From NCBI GenBank assembly GCA_029264955.1, contig JARHYC010000017.1, positions 1-47,655 of the forward strand: a stretch of 47,655 bases of DNA, given 5' to 3'. The stretch is from Faecalibacterium sp. Its GTDB lineage: Bacteria; Bacillota; Clostridia; Oscillospirales; Ruminococcaceae. The stretch's first letter is position 1; each line of letters opens with the position of its first letter. The position numbers and the translations under genes were made by a program. The notes beneath the pieces were generated by a model that was not told the DNA's origin, searched no databases, and saw nothing but the letters and a program-made list of their open reading frames with translations. Below, piece by piece: positions 23,493-33,041 of the stretch.

Positions 23493-24962
23493 ATGGAAAC
23501 CAACAAAGTTCGCACTCGATTTGCACCCAGCCCTACGGGCTATATGCATGTAGGCAACCTGCGTACCGCTCTGTACGCTTACCTGATGGCAAAGCATGAG
23601 GACGGTACATTTATTCTGCGTATTGAAGATACCGATCAGGAGCGCTATGTGGAAGGTGCTGTGGACGTGATTTACAACACCTGCCGTGAAACAGGTTTGA
23701 TTTGGGATGAAGGCCCCGACATCGGCGGTCCGGTTGGCCCCTATGTGCAGAGTGAGCGCATGGGTATGTTCAAGCAGTACGCAGAGCAGCTGGTCAAGGC
23801 TGGCAAGGCGTACTACTGCTTCTGCACCCCGGAGCGTCTGGAAGAGATGCACGCAGAGCAGCAGGCTAAGGGCGAAATGACCCACTACGATGGCCATTGT
23901 CGTGATTTGCCGGCGGATGAAGTACAGGCATTGCTGGATGCAGGGACGCCTTATGTTATCCGTCAGAAGATCCCCAAGGGTCAGGTGGCAGGCTTTGATG
24001 ATTTGGTGTATGGTCATATTGAAATCAGCACCGATGAAATTGATGATCAGATCCTGATCAAGACGGACGGTATGCCCACTTACAACTTTGCAAACGTGGT
24101 GGACGACCATCTGATGGGGATTACCCATGTTATCCGTGGCAGTGAGTACTTGTCCTCTACACCTAAGTATAACCTGCTGTATGAGGCATTTGGCTGGGAT
24201 ATCCCCGTGTATATCCACTGCCCGCCGGTTATGAAGGACGCACAGAACAAGCTGTCTAAGCGCAACGGCGATGCAAGCTATCAGGATCTGGTGGCAAAGG
24301 GCTATCTGACCGAAGCAATCATGAACTACATCTGCCTGCTGGGCTGGAGCCCTCGCGGCGCGTATGCAGAGCAGGAAATCTTCTCTCTGGAAGAGCTGAA
24401 GCGGGTTTGGGAACCGTCCGGAATTTCCAAGTCTCCTGCGATTTTTGATCCCCTGAAGCTGCGCGCTATCAATGCGGAGTATATCCGCCGTCTGTCCCCA
24501 GAAGAATTCCTGGCAAAGGCTGAGCCTTGGATCGACAGCGCTGTGAAGCGCCCCATTAACAAGGCTCTGCTGTGCGCAAACCTGCAGCCTCGGTGCGAGG
24601 TTCTGGGCGAAATTCCCGAGCAGTTGGATTTCTTTGACGAAATGCCGGAATACGACGTTTCCCTGTATGCAAACAAGAAGCAGAAGACCAGCCCTGAAAC
24701 CGCTCTGGAGGCGCTGAAGGCTCTGGAAGTCGTACTGTCCGATGTAAATTTGGACTTCCATGACAAGGATGCTCTATTTGCAGCCTGCAAGGCAAAGGCA
24801 GAAGAAATGGGCAAGAAGAACGGCTGGCTGCTGTACCCGCTGGGTATTGCACTGTCCGGTAAGCAGCGTACCCCCGGCGGCGGTACCGATTTGGCTTGTA
24901 TGTTCGGTCAGGAAGAAACCCTGAACCGCATCCGTGCAGCAATCGCTAAGTTGGAAGCATAA
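23493..24962 (+). CDS. gltX: Glutamyl-tRNA synthetase
   Basis: A 489-residue class I synthetase. It has the HIGH-type PSPTGYMHVGNLRTAL near the N terminus and KLSKRNG near residue 253. The length and single-copy look fit the bacterial enzyme; whether it also charges tRNA-Gln (non-discriminating form) cannot be told here. AAGGAGAG lies 7 bases before the ATG. Confidence 0.97.
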   Translation: METNKVRTRFAPSPTGYMHVGNLRTALYAYLMAKHEDGTFILRIEDTDQERYVEGAVDVIYNTCRETGLIWDEGPDIGGPVGPYVQSERMGMFKQYAEQLVKAGKAYYCFCTPERLEEMHAEQQAKGEMTHYDGHCRDLPADEVQALLDAGTPYVIRQKIPKGQVAGFDDLVYGHIEISTDEIDDQILIKTDGMPTYNFANVVDDHLMGITHVIRGSEYLSSTPKYNLLYEAFGWDIPVYIHCPPVMKDAQNKLSKRNGDASYQDLVAKGYLTEAIMNYICLLGWSPRGAYAEQEIFSLEELKRVWEPSGISKSPAIFDPLKLRAINAEYIRRLSPEEFLAKAEPWIDSAVKRPINKALLCANLQPRCEVLGEIPEQLDFFDEMPEYDVSLYANKKQKTSPETALEALKALEVVLSDVNLDFHDKDALFAACKAKAEEMGKKNGWLLYPLGIALSGKQRTPGGGTDLACMFGQEETLNRIRAAIAKLEA

Positions 24963-25019
24963 AACGGGATTTTTCGGAAAAACCAGCGATAACACAAAAA
25001 TATTCCCCGAATAAATCAG

Positions 25020-25056
25020 AAAAAGCCCCTTTCCCATTACGGGAGAGGGGCTTTTT
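25020..25056 (+). terminator. Terminator of gltX
   Basis: A 16-bp stem with one wobble (25020-25035 with 25041-25056), a 5-base loop and a five-T run. Confidence 0.93.
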
Positions 25057-25154
25057 GCAGCTTTGTGCCGCTTCGCCGCCTGCGGCATTTTCCGCCGTTT
25101 GGGGCGTGGTATCCTTGTTCTTGCACGATGCAGAGGAACAGGGAGGGAAACAAT

Positions 25155-27422
25155 GTGGAAAAACTTTCGGAATGGCGGAACGATACGGAACAACACCCAG
25201 TTGCTGTGAGAAATACAGCAGCGCGGATGTTTGGGCATCAGGTGGCGTGCATGGCTTGGGGTGCGGCAGCAGGCTTTGGCAGTTGGTATGGTATGCTGCA
25301 TCCGCTGGGGCTGGCAGTTGTGCTGGGCGCAGCCGAAGCAGACTATTTTTGGGTTGCGCTGGGGGCAGGGGCAGTGTCGTTGCTGGTCCATGCACAGCCC
25401 ATGGCACTGGTGTATCTTTGCGTTATCATTGCAACCGCAGGAATGCGCTGGGCGAAACCGCATAGTTTCCCTTTGACTGCGGCATTGGGGGCGGGGATGC
25501 TGATTGGCATGAGCTGGCTTTTATGGTTGGGCGGTAGTATATCCATACAAACCGCGCTGGTGTCGTTAGCGGACGGTGTGCTGGCAGTTTTGCTGGGGTG
25601 GCAGCTTGTACGCTGCCCACCCAGCGGAAGCGAAAAAGGGCTGCTCTTGCCCGGTGTGGTGCTGGTTACGCTTTTAGCAAATCTTCCGGTTGGGCCATTT
25701 TGGATTGGCGCGCTTTTTTCTATCGGTACAGGATTGGTTTTATCTTGCCGCGGGCGTAGGGAACAGGCGTTGGTGACGATGGGTGTACTGGCAGCTGCTT
25801 TGTGTGCGGCAGCGCCGCAGCAAATGTTTGCGGGGCTTTCAGTTTTGGGCGGAACGCTGCTTGCTGTTACATACGCAGCCGGTGATCGGATGCGGTGCAG
25901 TGGTTTCTTCTTGCTGGGGTGTTTACCTGGTGCTATGTGTGCACCTGCGGCGGGTCAGGCAGGATGTTTTTGGTTAGCTTTTGTGTTGGGGCAAATCATG
26001 TTTTTCTGTATGCCTGCGCCGTTGGTGCTGGCGGTGCCACTATCAGACCCGACGGAAAGCGCTGGTCGACCTGCGGTTAGCCTTGCTGCAAATCGGTTGG
26101 AAGCGGCAGCAACCAGTTTAACTGAAATTGCTGATACGATTCACCAAATTTACGAGGTACTGCCCCCGCAGGGAGAGAATTATAACTGGGTCGTGGAACG
26201 TACGCAGGAAACCTTGTGTTCTCATTGCGAAAACCGAGAAATGTGCTGGCAGAATCGCTACAACGATACTATGGAAGCACTCTTTCACTTGAAACCTATG
26301 CTGGAACAACAGGGACAACTGGAATTCACCAAGCTGCCGGGGCAGCTTTCCTATTGTATTCATCCGTCGGCGCTGTGTGCCGCTGTAGAACGCAGCTGGG
26401 TAGAATACGGCGCACGCCGCAAAGCTCGCGCACGCTCTCAGGGAATGCGTGCAGCAATCACAGAACAGTATGAAGCCATCGCACAGGCATTGGCGGCATT
26501 GGCGCAGCAGCTGGGTGTACAGGGCAGCCGCGATGCAGGACGGACTGGACGTTTGGCGGCAGCGTTTGCTTCACTGGGACGTGAGCCGTTGGCTTGTTCG
26601 GTCACTTTTGGCGGACAAGGGCAACTGCAGGCAGCAGTAACGCTGCGGCGCATGGATTTTTCCAAGAACGATTTGCGGATTTTAGCAGAAGAAACCAGCC
26701 GTGTTTGTCATCGTCAGATGGATATTCCACAGGTATGTACCGGCAAAGATGCGATTACATTGATTTTTGCTGAAAAAGCACGGCTTCGCCCTATTTTTGG
26801 TATGGCAAACAGTCCGGCACAACAAGTATCTGGGGATGTGGTGCGGCAGTTCTGCGTGGGGGACACAGCGGCAATGCTGTTGTGCGATGGTATGGGGACC
26901 GGTCGACCTGCGGCGGTAGACGGTACGGTAGCAGCAAATTTGACTACCAGTCTGTTGCAGGCTGGTTTTCAACCCGAAACTGCGGCGCGTTTGACCAATG
27001 TGGCACTGGCACTGAAAAGCGATGATGAAAGCAGTGCAACACTGGATTTGATGCAGGTGGATTTGTATACTGGTTCAGCTTTGTTATATAAAGCAGGTGC
27101 GGCACCGGGATTTGTGGTACAGAATGGAAAAGCTCGTGTACTGGATGGTCCCAGCTTGCCAATGGGGCTGCTGGCTCGGGTAAAAAGTGAAACCCGAAGT
27201 TTGCGTCTATATGCGGGAGATTGGGCGGTTCTGGTTTCGGATGGAATGCTCATGGATGGCACAGATTGGATTGCGCAGCAGTTGGAGCTGTGTGCAGCCA
27301 GCGGCAGCAGCCCGGCGGATACCGCAGCGTTATTAGTGCGCACTGGAAAAATGCGTGCGCAGCGCAGTGGACGACCGGATGATATCACCGTAACAGTAAT
27401 GCGTCTGGAACAGGCAACCTAA
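25155..27422 (+). CDS. spoIIE: Stage II sporulation phosphatase SpoIIE-like
   Basis: A 755-residue protein. The first 330 residues hold about ten membrane helices. A linker containing ETLCSHCENREMCW follows, and the C-terminal third is a PP2C phosphatase with CDGMGTG near residue 577 and the metal-site SDGM near 694. In Bacillus and Clostridia, SpoIIE dephosphorylates SpoIIAA in the forespore to activate sigma-F. GTG 25155 is chosen: GGGAGG lies 8 bases upstream, and the longer frame covers this site. No other sporulation gene is in the window, so sporulation itself is not proven. Confidence 0.9.
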   Translation: MEKLSEWRNDTEQHPVAVRNTAARMFGHQVACMAWGAAAGFGSWYGMLHPLGLAVVLGAAEADYFWVALGAGAVSLLVHAQPMALVYLCVIIATAGMRWAKPHSFPLTAALGAGMLIGMSWLLWLGGSISIQTALVSLADGVLAVLLGWQLVRCPPSGSEKGLLLPGVVLVTLLANLPVGPFWIGALFSIGTGLVLSCRGRREQALVTMGVLAAALCAAAPQQMFAGLSVLGGTLLAVTYAAGDRMRCSGFFLLGCLPGAMCAPAAGQAGCFWLAFVLGQIMFFCMPAPLVLAVPLSDPTESAGRPAVSLAANRLEAAATSLTEIADTIHQIYEVLPPQGENYNWVVERTQETLCSHCENREMCWQNRYNDTMEALFHLKPMLEQQGQLEFTKLPGQLSYCIHPSALCAAVERSWVEYGARRKARARSQGMRAAITEQYEAIAQALAALAQQLGVQGSRDAGRTGRLAAAFASLGREPLACSVTFGGQGQLQAAVTLRRMDFSKNDLRILAEETSRVCHRQMDIPQVCTGKDAITLIFAEKARLRPIFGMANSPAQQVSGDVVRQFCVGDTAAMLLCDGMGTGRPAAVDGTVAANLTTSLLQAGFQPETAARLTNVALALKSDDESSATLDLMQVDLYTGSALLYKAGAAPGFVVQNGKARVLDGPSLPMGLLARVKSETRSLRLYAGDWAVLVSDGMLMDGTDWIAQQLELCAASGSSPADTAALLVRTGKMRAQRSGRPDDITVTVMRLEQAT

Positions 27423-27430
27423 ATCATAAC

Positions 27431-27468
27431 AAAAAGAGAGGACGATTTTTTCATCGTCCTCTCTTTTT
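27431..27468. terminator. Bidirectional terminator
   Basis: A perfect 16-bp stem (27431-27446 with 27453-27468) between spoIIE and the convergent aldolase gene. Confidence 0.95.
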
Positions 27469-27502
27469 ATACTTTTATGCGATTTGGAAAGTGGGGTAAG
27501 AA

Positions 27503-28366
27503 TTAAGCCTTGTTGCCGCAGCCAAACAGGTTGATCTTCTCGCGGCACTTGTCCTTGATAGCTTCGCAGCCGGGAGCCAGCAGCTTACGGGGGTCGAAGC
27601 CCTTGCCCTCCAGATCCTTACCTGCCTCGATGTACTTGCGAGTAGCCTCGGCAAATACCAGCTGGCAGTCGGTGTTCACGTTGATCTTGCAAACGCCCAG
27701 GCTGATTGCCTTAGCAACCATCTCGTCGGGGATGCCGGTGCCGCCATGCAGAACCAGAGGAATGTTGTCGGTTGCCTTGTGAATGCGGTCCAGAGCCTCG
27801 AAGTCCAGACCCTTCCAGTTTGCGGGGTACTTGCCGTGGATGTTGCCGATGCCTGCTGCCAGGAAGTCAACGCCCAGAGCTGCGATCTTTGCGCACTCTT
27901 CGGGATCAGCGATCTCGCCGCTGCCGATAACGCCGTCTTCTTCGCCGCCGATTGCACCAACCTCAGCCTCGATGGAGATGCCCTTGGAGTGTGCCAGAGC
28001 TACCAGCTCCTTGGTCTTCTCAACGTTCTCTTCGATGGGGTAGTGGCTGCCGTCGAACATGATAGAGGTGAAGCCTGCCTCGATGCAAGCCTTGCAGCCT
28101 TCGTAGCTGCCGTGATCCAGGTGCAGAGCAACAGGAACAGTGATGCCCAGGCTGTCGTGCATTGCACGAACCATAGCAGCAACGGTCTTGTAGCCGGTCA
28201 TGTACTTGCCAGCGCCTTCAGAAACACCCAGGATAACGGGGCTCTTCAGCTCTTCGCATGCCAGCAGGATGCTCTTGGTCCACTCCAGGTTGTTGATGTT
28301 GAACTGGGGCACGCCGTAGTGACCATCGCGAGCCTTCAGCAGCATTTCAGTTGCGTTTACCATCAT
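27503..28366 (-). CDS. fba: Class II fructose-bisphosphate aldolase
   Basis: A 287-residue zinc aldolase that splits fructose 1,6-bisphosphate in glycolysis. The zinc-site motifs are LHLDHG near residue 84, EAEVGAIGGEEDG, NIHGKY and LHGGTG, ending with KINVNTD. The length is normal for class IIA/B enzymes; tagatose-bisphosphate specificity cannot be excluded. Its codons are more biased than the neighbours' (repeated CTG, GCC, AAG), as expected of a highly expressed gene. Promoter TTGCAA-17-TATACT lies upstream. Confidence 0.95.
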   Translation of the reverse strand: MMVNATEMLLKARDGHYGVPQFNINNLEWTKSILLACEELKSPVILGVSEGAGKYMTGYKTVAAMVRAMHDSLGITVPVALHLDHGSYEGCKACIEAGFTSIMFDGSHYPIEENVEKTKELVALAHSKGISIEAEVGAIGGEEDGVIGSGEIADPEECAKIAALGVDFLAAGIGNIHGKYPANWKGLDFEALDRIHKATDNIPLVLHGGTGIPDEMVAKAISLGVCKINVNTDCQLVFAEATRKYIEAGKDLEGKGFDPRKLLAPGCEAIKDKCREKINLFGCGNKA

Positions 28367-28432
28367 GATAGATTACCTCACTTTATAATTGATACAAGGG
28401 AAAAGCCCCATGTATGTGTGATATGCGCTTAT

Positions 28433-28461
28433 AGTATAAACAAATTCGGGCGAAATTGCAA
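28433..28461 (-). promoter_or_regulatory. Promoter of fba
   Basis: On the minus strand TTGCAA (28456-28461), 17 bases, TATACT (28433-28438). The leader is about 60 bases. Confidence 0.75.
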
Positions 28462-28594
28462 TCAAAATCCGGCAGAATGCGCAATTTGTTATAAAAATCT
28501 CAACAGAAGTGCAGTTGCTGCCTGATATGGACTGTTGTTGCATAGCAATCAAATTTTATGGATTCAGGAAAGACAGGATACGACAATATTCCCA

Positions 28595-28745
28595 TGTGTA
28601 AAATTTCATACCTGTGGAAAACTGGAAAATCAGTGCGGAAAAACAGTGGAAAACTCTGTGGATAAAGTGGAAACAATTTGAGAAAGTACAGAAAACTCAT
28701 GGGTTTGTTCACATTTATAACAACATTTTCCACATGTGGAAAATG
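28595..28745. other. DnaA-box cluster, candidate replication-control site
   Basis: At least five DnaA-box-like 9-mers crowd into 150 bases of AT-rich, gene-free DNA. They are TGTGGAAAA (28613 and 28735), AGTGGAAAA (28645), the perfect consensus TGTGGATAA (28657) and its complement form TTTTCCACA (28726). Weaker copies lie at 28595, 28634 and 28666. The last two strong boxes face each other in a 22-bp perfect palindrome (28724-28745). Clusters like this occur at oriC, at titration loci such as datA, and at DnaA-regulated promoters. No dnaA or dnaN gene is in the window, so oriC is not established. Confidence 0.7.
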
Positions 28746-28909
28746 AAAGCGAGAAGTCTGTCTTATTTTACGACAAGTATAAAAATGCTTTTGCAGGGGT
28801 ATGATTCAAAAAGTAGCATATGTACTGTAAGAGAAAAATCAAAAGCACGGGGCAATGCGTAAAAAATGGAAAAACACCACGCGTTTTGCTAGAAAAGAAA
28901 GAGCGGGTA

Positions 28910-28918
28910 TGCTATAAT
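28910..28918 (+). promoter_or_regulatory. Extended -10 promoter of rlmB
   Basis: TGCTATAAT (TATAAT at 28913-28918). A GC-rich mini-hairpin (GCGCC/GGCGC) lies in the leader at about 28944-28958. Confidence 0.65.
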
Positions 28919-28979
28919 TTATCTGTATAGGTAGATAAAAGGTGCGCCTTTTCGGCGCGTGATGATAAAAGGAGTAGAT

Positions 28980-29861
28980 ATGGAACAGTTCAAGCCTTAT
29001 GGACGCCCCCCGCGTAAGGATCGCAACGAGCGTAAACCGCGTGAAAACCGCCCTTTCCGAGAGGATCGTCCCATTCGTGAGGAGCGTATCCCGCAGGAAG
29101 AACGCCCTGAAGGTGGCAACCTGAAGAGTGAAATCATTTATGGTAAAAATCCCGTTACTGAACTGCTCAAGAGCGGCAAGGGTGTAGATACCGTCCTGAT
29201 CAGTGACGGCATGGCTCCGGCGGTGGCTTCTTATTACACTGCAATGGCAAAAGATGTGGGTGCGGTTGTTAAGCGTGTGAATCCTAACAAACTGCGCGCT
29301 ATGACCGGCACCGAAAGCCATCAGGGCGTGGCAGCATTTGCCAGCGAAATCGGCTATGCTACGCTGGACGAACTGCTGAACATTGCAAAAGAAAAGGGCG
29401 AACCGCCGTTCCTGGTGCTGTCTGACGGCATTGAGGACCCGCACAATCTGGGTGCAGTGATTCGCAGTGCACTGCTGTGTGGTGCGCATGGTATTGTGAT
29501 TCCGAAACGTGGTGGTGCAGCGGTTACCGCTACTGTTATGAAGTCCAGTGCGGGTGCAGCAGAGCGTTTGCCGGTGGCGCGTGTGGCAAACATTGCGGAA
29601 ACCATTCGTCGTCTCAAGGATGAGGGCGTATTTGTGTATTGTGCCGATATGGATGGCACTTCCCTGAAAAAGACCAACCTGTCCGGTCCTGTTGCATTGG
29701 TTCTGGGCAGCGAGGGCAGCGGTGTCAGCCAGCTGGTCAAGAAGCGCTGTGACGGTGCCGTGCGCCTGGATATGGCTGCACCTGGTACTGGTGTGGACAG
29801 CTTTAATGTGTCGGTAGCAGCCGGTATCATTTTGTATGAGATCATGTCGCAGCGCGGCTAA
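28980..29861 (+). CDS. rlmB: 23S rRNA 2'-O-methyltransferase, RlmB/TrmH family
   Basis: A 293-residue SPOUT methyltransferase. Motif 1 is DGIEDPHNLGAVIRSA, motif 2 VLGSEGSGV and motif 3 DSFNVSVAAGI, as in RlmB, which methylates G2251 of 23S rRNA. The N-terminal 45 or so residues are an Arg/Glu/Pro-rich disordered extension not needed in the core family. ATG 28980 has GGAG 5 bases upstream; an earlier in-frame ATG has none. The next gene starts 17 bases on. Confidence 0.9.
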   Translation: MEQFKPYGRPPRKDRNERKPRENRPFREDRPIREERIPQEERPEGGNLKSEIIYGKNPVTELLKSGKGVDTVLISDGMAPAVASYYTAMAKDVGAVVKRVNPNKLRAMTGTESHQGVAAFASEIGYATLDELLNIAKEKGEPPFLVLSDGIEDPHNLGAVIRSALLCGAHGIVIPKRGGAAVTATVMKSSAGAAERLPVARVANIAETIRRLKDEGVFVYCADMDGTSLKKTNLSGPVALVLGSEGSGVSQLVKKRCDGAVRLDMAAPGTGVDSFNVSVAAGIILYEIMSQRG

Positions 29862-29878
29862 AAAAGGGGGAGAGAACG

Positions 29879-32800
29879 ATGCAGGAAAAGCAGGGAGAAA
29901 ATCGTTCTGACGATAACTGGTCCCAAAATATCTTTCATCGGGAAAACGGACCGGCAAACGGCGAGGAACTGCAACAGGATGAGGCGTTCCGCGAATTCTT
30001 TACCAATACTGTTATTGAGGTTCCAGAGGATATGCGCCATGTAACGGCACGTATTTTGCTGGAAGAACAAGCGGAGCCACCAAAGAAAAAAGGCTTTTTC
30101 TCTTGGTTGCGCCGCAAAGATGACGAGGATGAGGAAGAAGCGTTTTACGAAGAGGAAACGTCCGATGTGCAGGCAGAGGAAGAGGAATCTTTTGAAACGG
30201 ACTTCGAGGACGGCGATGACGATGCTTCGGAAGAAGATGTGCTGGAAGAGTCCAGCCTGATGGAGTTTGATCAGCAATCTCAGCCGGAGCCCCAGAAAAA
30301 AACAGAGCAGACACCGAAAGCAGAGCCTCAGCAGGAAGAGAAACCTGCAGAGAAACAGCATAGAATTACGGCAGATGAGCTGATGCGAAAAACGGCACAG
30401 CAAAAGGTGTCGGTAGACGAGCTGCTGAATCAAATTAACTATTTAGAAAACGGCGAGATCGATCCGGAACCCAAAAAGCTGGCTGCAGAGCCGCAGGAAC
30501 CCAAGGTGTTGATGCCGGAAATGCAGCCTTGCACAGAGATGCAGCCAGAAACCGAACCGGTACTGCCCCACGAAGAAGAGCCCCAGCCTGTACAAATGGA
30601 ATCTGCACAGGCAGAGAAAAAGCGCTTGGATGAAATGATGGCGGGTATCTATACACACGCAAGTGAAGCGGATGTGTCGCCTTCCATGATGCTTGTAGAA
30701 GAAGATGGCGAAGTTGGCGAGGAAAAGATTGACCGTGATACGGTAACGCTGGAAATTCCACTGAACCTTTCACAAGAGCTGCAGATGCCTGCGGAAGGAA
30801 CCGTGCAAACGGGTGAAATTCTACTGAGTGCAGAAGCGGATGCATCTGATGAAGATGCGTTGGTGAGCCAGTGGGACTTTGCGGAAAAAGAAGCAGAGCC
30901 TACGGGAGAAATCAGCTTTACCAAATTGGAAGAGCCGGAGACTGCTGCGGAGGATTTTATACCGGATGCAGATAACGATACACAGGGAACCGTTGCGCTT
31001 GAACGGGAAGGCGCCGACGATACATCCGATGCGGAAGAGGCATCGGAAGAAAAACATGGTGGCTGGCATGGCATCCTGAATATGCTGGGTCTGGACAGCA
31101 TTCGGGAAGAGGTGGAAGCCGATACAGATGAGGAAGAACTGGAAGAGGAATCCGAGGAGGATAGCGAAGCACAGGAAACCGAAAAAAACGGTTTTAAGTT
31201 TGTTTTCCGAAAATGGTTCGGCGGTGACAAATCCGAGTCTGAACAGGAAGAGCAAAGATTGGCAGAACAGGAATCGGCAGAACTGCCGATTGAAGAATAC
31301 ACGAATCCCGAGGATGCACCACAGCTGCAGGAGCGTCTGCAAAAACGTTGTTCTCAGCTGACGCTGGCAACAGCAATTTCTGGCATTTTAGCGGTAGCTT
31401 TGCTGGTGCTGGATATTCTGGGACAGTTTGGCACCGATATGCTGACTGGTGTGGACCCGATTGCATCTCCCGCCACATGGCTTTGCGTGAACCTGTTGCT
31501 GCTGTTGGGATGTGCGTTGCTGAACACACATGGTTTGATAGAAGGCTTAAAGAGTTTGTTGCCCGGCAACAAACCTACAGCAGATGGCTTGCCTGCGCTG
31601 GCGGTTTGTGCGGCTGCGATGCAGTTGGTGCTGGCACTGGTGTTCCTGAAAGATTTTGATTTGACCAAACAGGCTATGTTTGCCGGTATGGCAGCCATTC
31701 TGGTTTTTGCAAGTTTGCTGGGCAAGCGCATGAAAGCCGCGGTGGATCGTGACGGGTTTGCCGGTATGACCTCCGGTGTGAATCATTCGACGGCCTATCG
31801 TCTGGAAGATCGTGCCATGACACAGCTGTTGTGCAATGGGATGGACGAGGACGACCCAGTTGTGATGCTGAGCCGACCGGATGCAATGATGAAAGGCTTT
31901 GTCGCACAGAGCAGTGCGCCACACTATTGCGATCAGCGTTCGGTACTATTGGTTCGCCTGCTGGGGGCGGCGGCCTTGGTTGGTGCATTCATTACGATGG
32001 TGCGCGGCGGAAATGCCGTTACAGCAATGTCAGTGCTGGCAGGCGTGTTGTGCTTGGGCGCTCCTGTGGGAATGCTGCTGCTGTGTGGTGTGTCTACTCT
32101 GCTGATGCAGAAATCTGCCAGCCAGGTTGGCGCAGTGATACCCGGATGGCCGTCAATCGAAAAACTGGGCGAAGTGGATGTGCTGCAGGTAGATGCATCT
32201 GAGCTGTTCCCGCCGATTTGTGCACGACTGGACGGTATCAAAACCTTCCAGAAAGAGCGAATTGATTCAGCCATCCTGTATGCAACCAGCGTTCTGATTG
32301 CAGGCTGCAATACATTAGAAGGTTTGTTCCGGGGCATGATTGAAAATCATACGGATATGCTGTACCCAGTCAAGGATTTGGAAGTGCGTACCGGTCGTGG
32401 TTATGTGGCGTGGTGTGATCATTGCCGTGTGGTACTGGGTACCCGCGAAATGATGCAGGACGAAGGCATTGCTCTGCCGGCACTGGATTATGAAAAGCGC
32501 TATACCAAAGAAGGCAGCAGCCATGTGCTGTACTTGGCGGTTTCCGGTAAGCTGTATGCGATGTTCCTGTTTGGTTATAACGGTACGAAACAGGTAGCAC
32601 ATACGCTGAATATTTTGCGCAAGGAAAATATTCGTCTGCTGGTAACCGCACAGGACCCCACTCTTACCGAGCGCCGTATTGAAGAAATCTATCGTCTGCG
32701 TCCCGGTTTGGTAAAGGTTTTGAATGCGGATGAAACCGAGCGTCTGCGACCGGCGGTGGGCTATCTGCCGTATGAGGATGGCTGCATGGTGCATCTGGGC

Positions 32801-33025
32801 GGATTTGTCAGTATGGTAGGTGGTTTGCGTGCTGCGGCTGGTGCGGAAGACGCACAGCGCAGCGGAAGTACGATACAGACAGTTGCAGCAGCAGTGGCAA
32901 TAGTGATTGGCTTGCTGCTGAGTGTGACCGGAGGCATGGCCTCGATCAGCTTAGTTGCGGTGCTGCTGTACCAGCTGGCATGGGCAACGTTGGGCATTGT
33001 GCTTGCCGCAACTAAAAAATATTAA
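29879..33025 (+). CDS. Catalytically degenerate P-type ATPase-like membrane protein with acidic N-terminal extension
   Basis: A 1048-residue protein. Residues 1 to about 485 are Glu/Asp/Pro/Gln-rich and disordered, with two short non-acidic patches (for example KVSVDELLNQINYLENG). The rest follows a P1B/P-type ATPase plan: helices from about 495, a P-domain approach reading PSIEKLGEVDVLQVDASEL near residue 771 (a normal enzyme has DKTGT there), an N-domain match VVLGTREMMQDEG near 853, LLVTAQDP near 920 where MLTGDN is expected, and two terminal helices. The CPC metal motif is replaced by GAP. All catalytic motifs are lost, so it is probably not a pump and may be a scaffold or sensor. It follows rlmB by 17 bases. 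Confidence 0.75.
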   Translation: MQEKQGENRSDDNWSQNIFHRENGPANGEELQQDEAFREFFTNTVIEVPEDMRHVTARILLEEQAEPPKKKGFFSWLRRKDDEDEEEAFYEEETSDVQAEEEESFETDFEDGDDDASEEDVLEESSLMEFDQQSQPEPQKKTEQTPKAEPQQEEKPAEKQHRITADELMRKTAQQKVSVDELLNQINYLENGEIDPEPKKLAAEPQEPKVLMPEMQPCTEMQPETEPVLPHEEEPQPVQMESAQAEKKRLDEMMAGIYTHASEADVSPSMMLVEEDGEVGEEKIDRDTVTLEIPLNLSQELQMPAEGTVQTGEILLSAEADASDEDALVSQWDFAEKEAEPTGEISFTKLEEPETAAEDFIPDADNDTQGTVALEREGADDTSDAEEASEEKHGGWHGILNMLGLDSIREEVEADTDEEELEEESEEDSEAQETEKNGFKFVFRKWFGGDKSESEQEEQRLAEQESAELPIEEYTNPEDAPQLQERLQKRCSQLTLATAISGILAVALLVLDILGQFGTDMLTGVDPIASPATWLCVNLLLLLGCALLNTHGLIEGLKSLLPGNKPTADGLPALAVCAAAMQLVLALVFLKDFDLTKQAMFAGMAAILVFASLLGKRMKAAVDRDGFAGMTSGVNHSTAYRLEDRAMTQLLCNGMDEDDPVVMLSRPDAMMKGFVAQSSAPHYCDQRSVLLVRLLGAAALVGAFITMVRGGNAVTAMSVLAGVLCLGAPVGMLLLCGVSTLLMQKSASQVGAVIPGWPSIEKLGEVDVLQVDASELFPPICARLDGIKTFQKERIDSAILYATSVLIAGCNTLEGLFRGMIENHTDMLYPVKDLEVRTGRGYVAWCDHCRVVLGTREMMQDEGIALPALDYEKRYTKEGSSHVLYLAVSGKLYAMFLFGYNGTKQVAHTLNILRKENIRLLVTAQDPTLTERRIEEIYRLRPGLVKVLNADETERLRPAVGYLPYEDGCMVHLGGFVSMVGGLRAAAGAEDAQRSGSTIQTVAAAVAIVIGLLLSVTGGMASISLVAVLLYQLAWATLGIVLAATKKY

Positions 33026-33041
33026 GGCGAGTTTTCTCAAA

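Noticed and set aside
23295-23493. T-box leader upstream of trpS or gltX
   Set aside because: Predicted leaders are about 65-70 bases, too short for a T-box, and no T-box sequence or terminator pair is present.
23292-24761. 489-codon open frame on the minus strand
   Set aside because: It is the antisense of gltX, which carries HIGH-type and KLSKRNG motifs. It is a codon-bias shadow.
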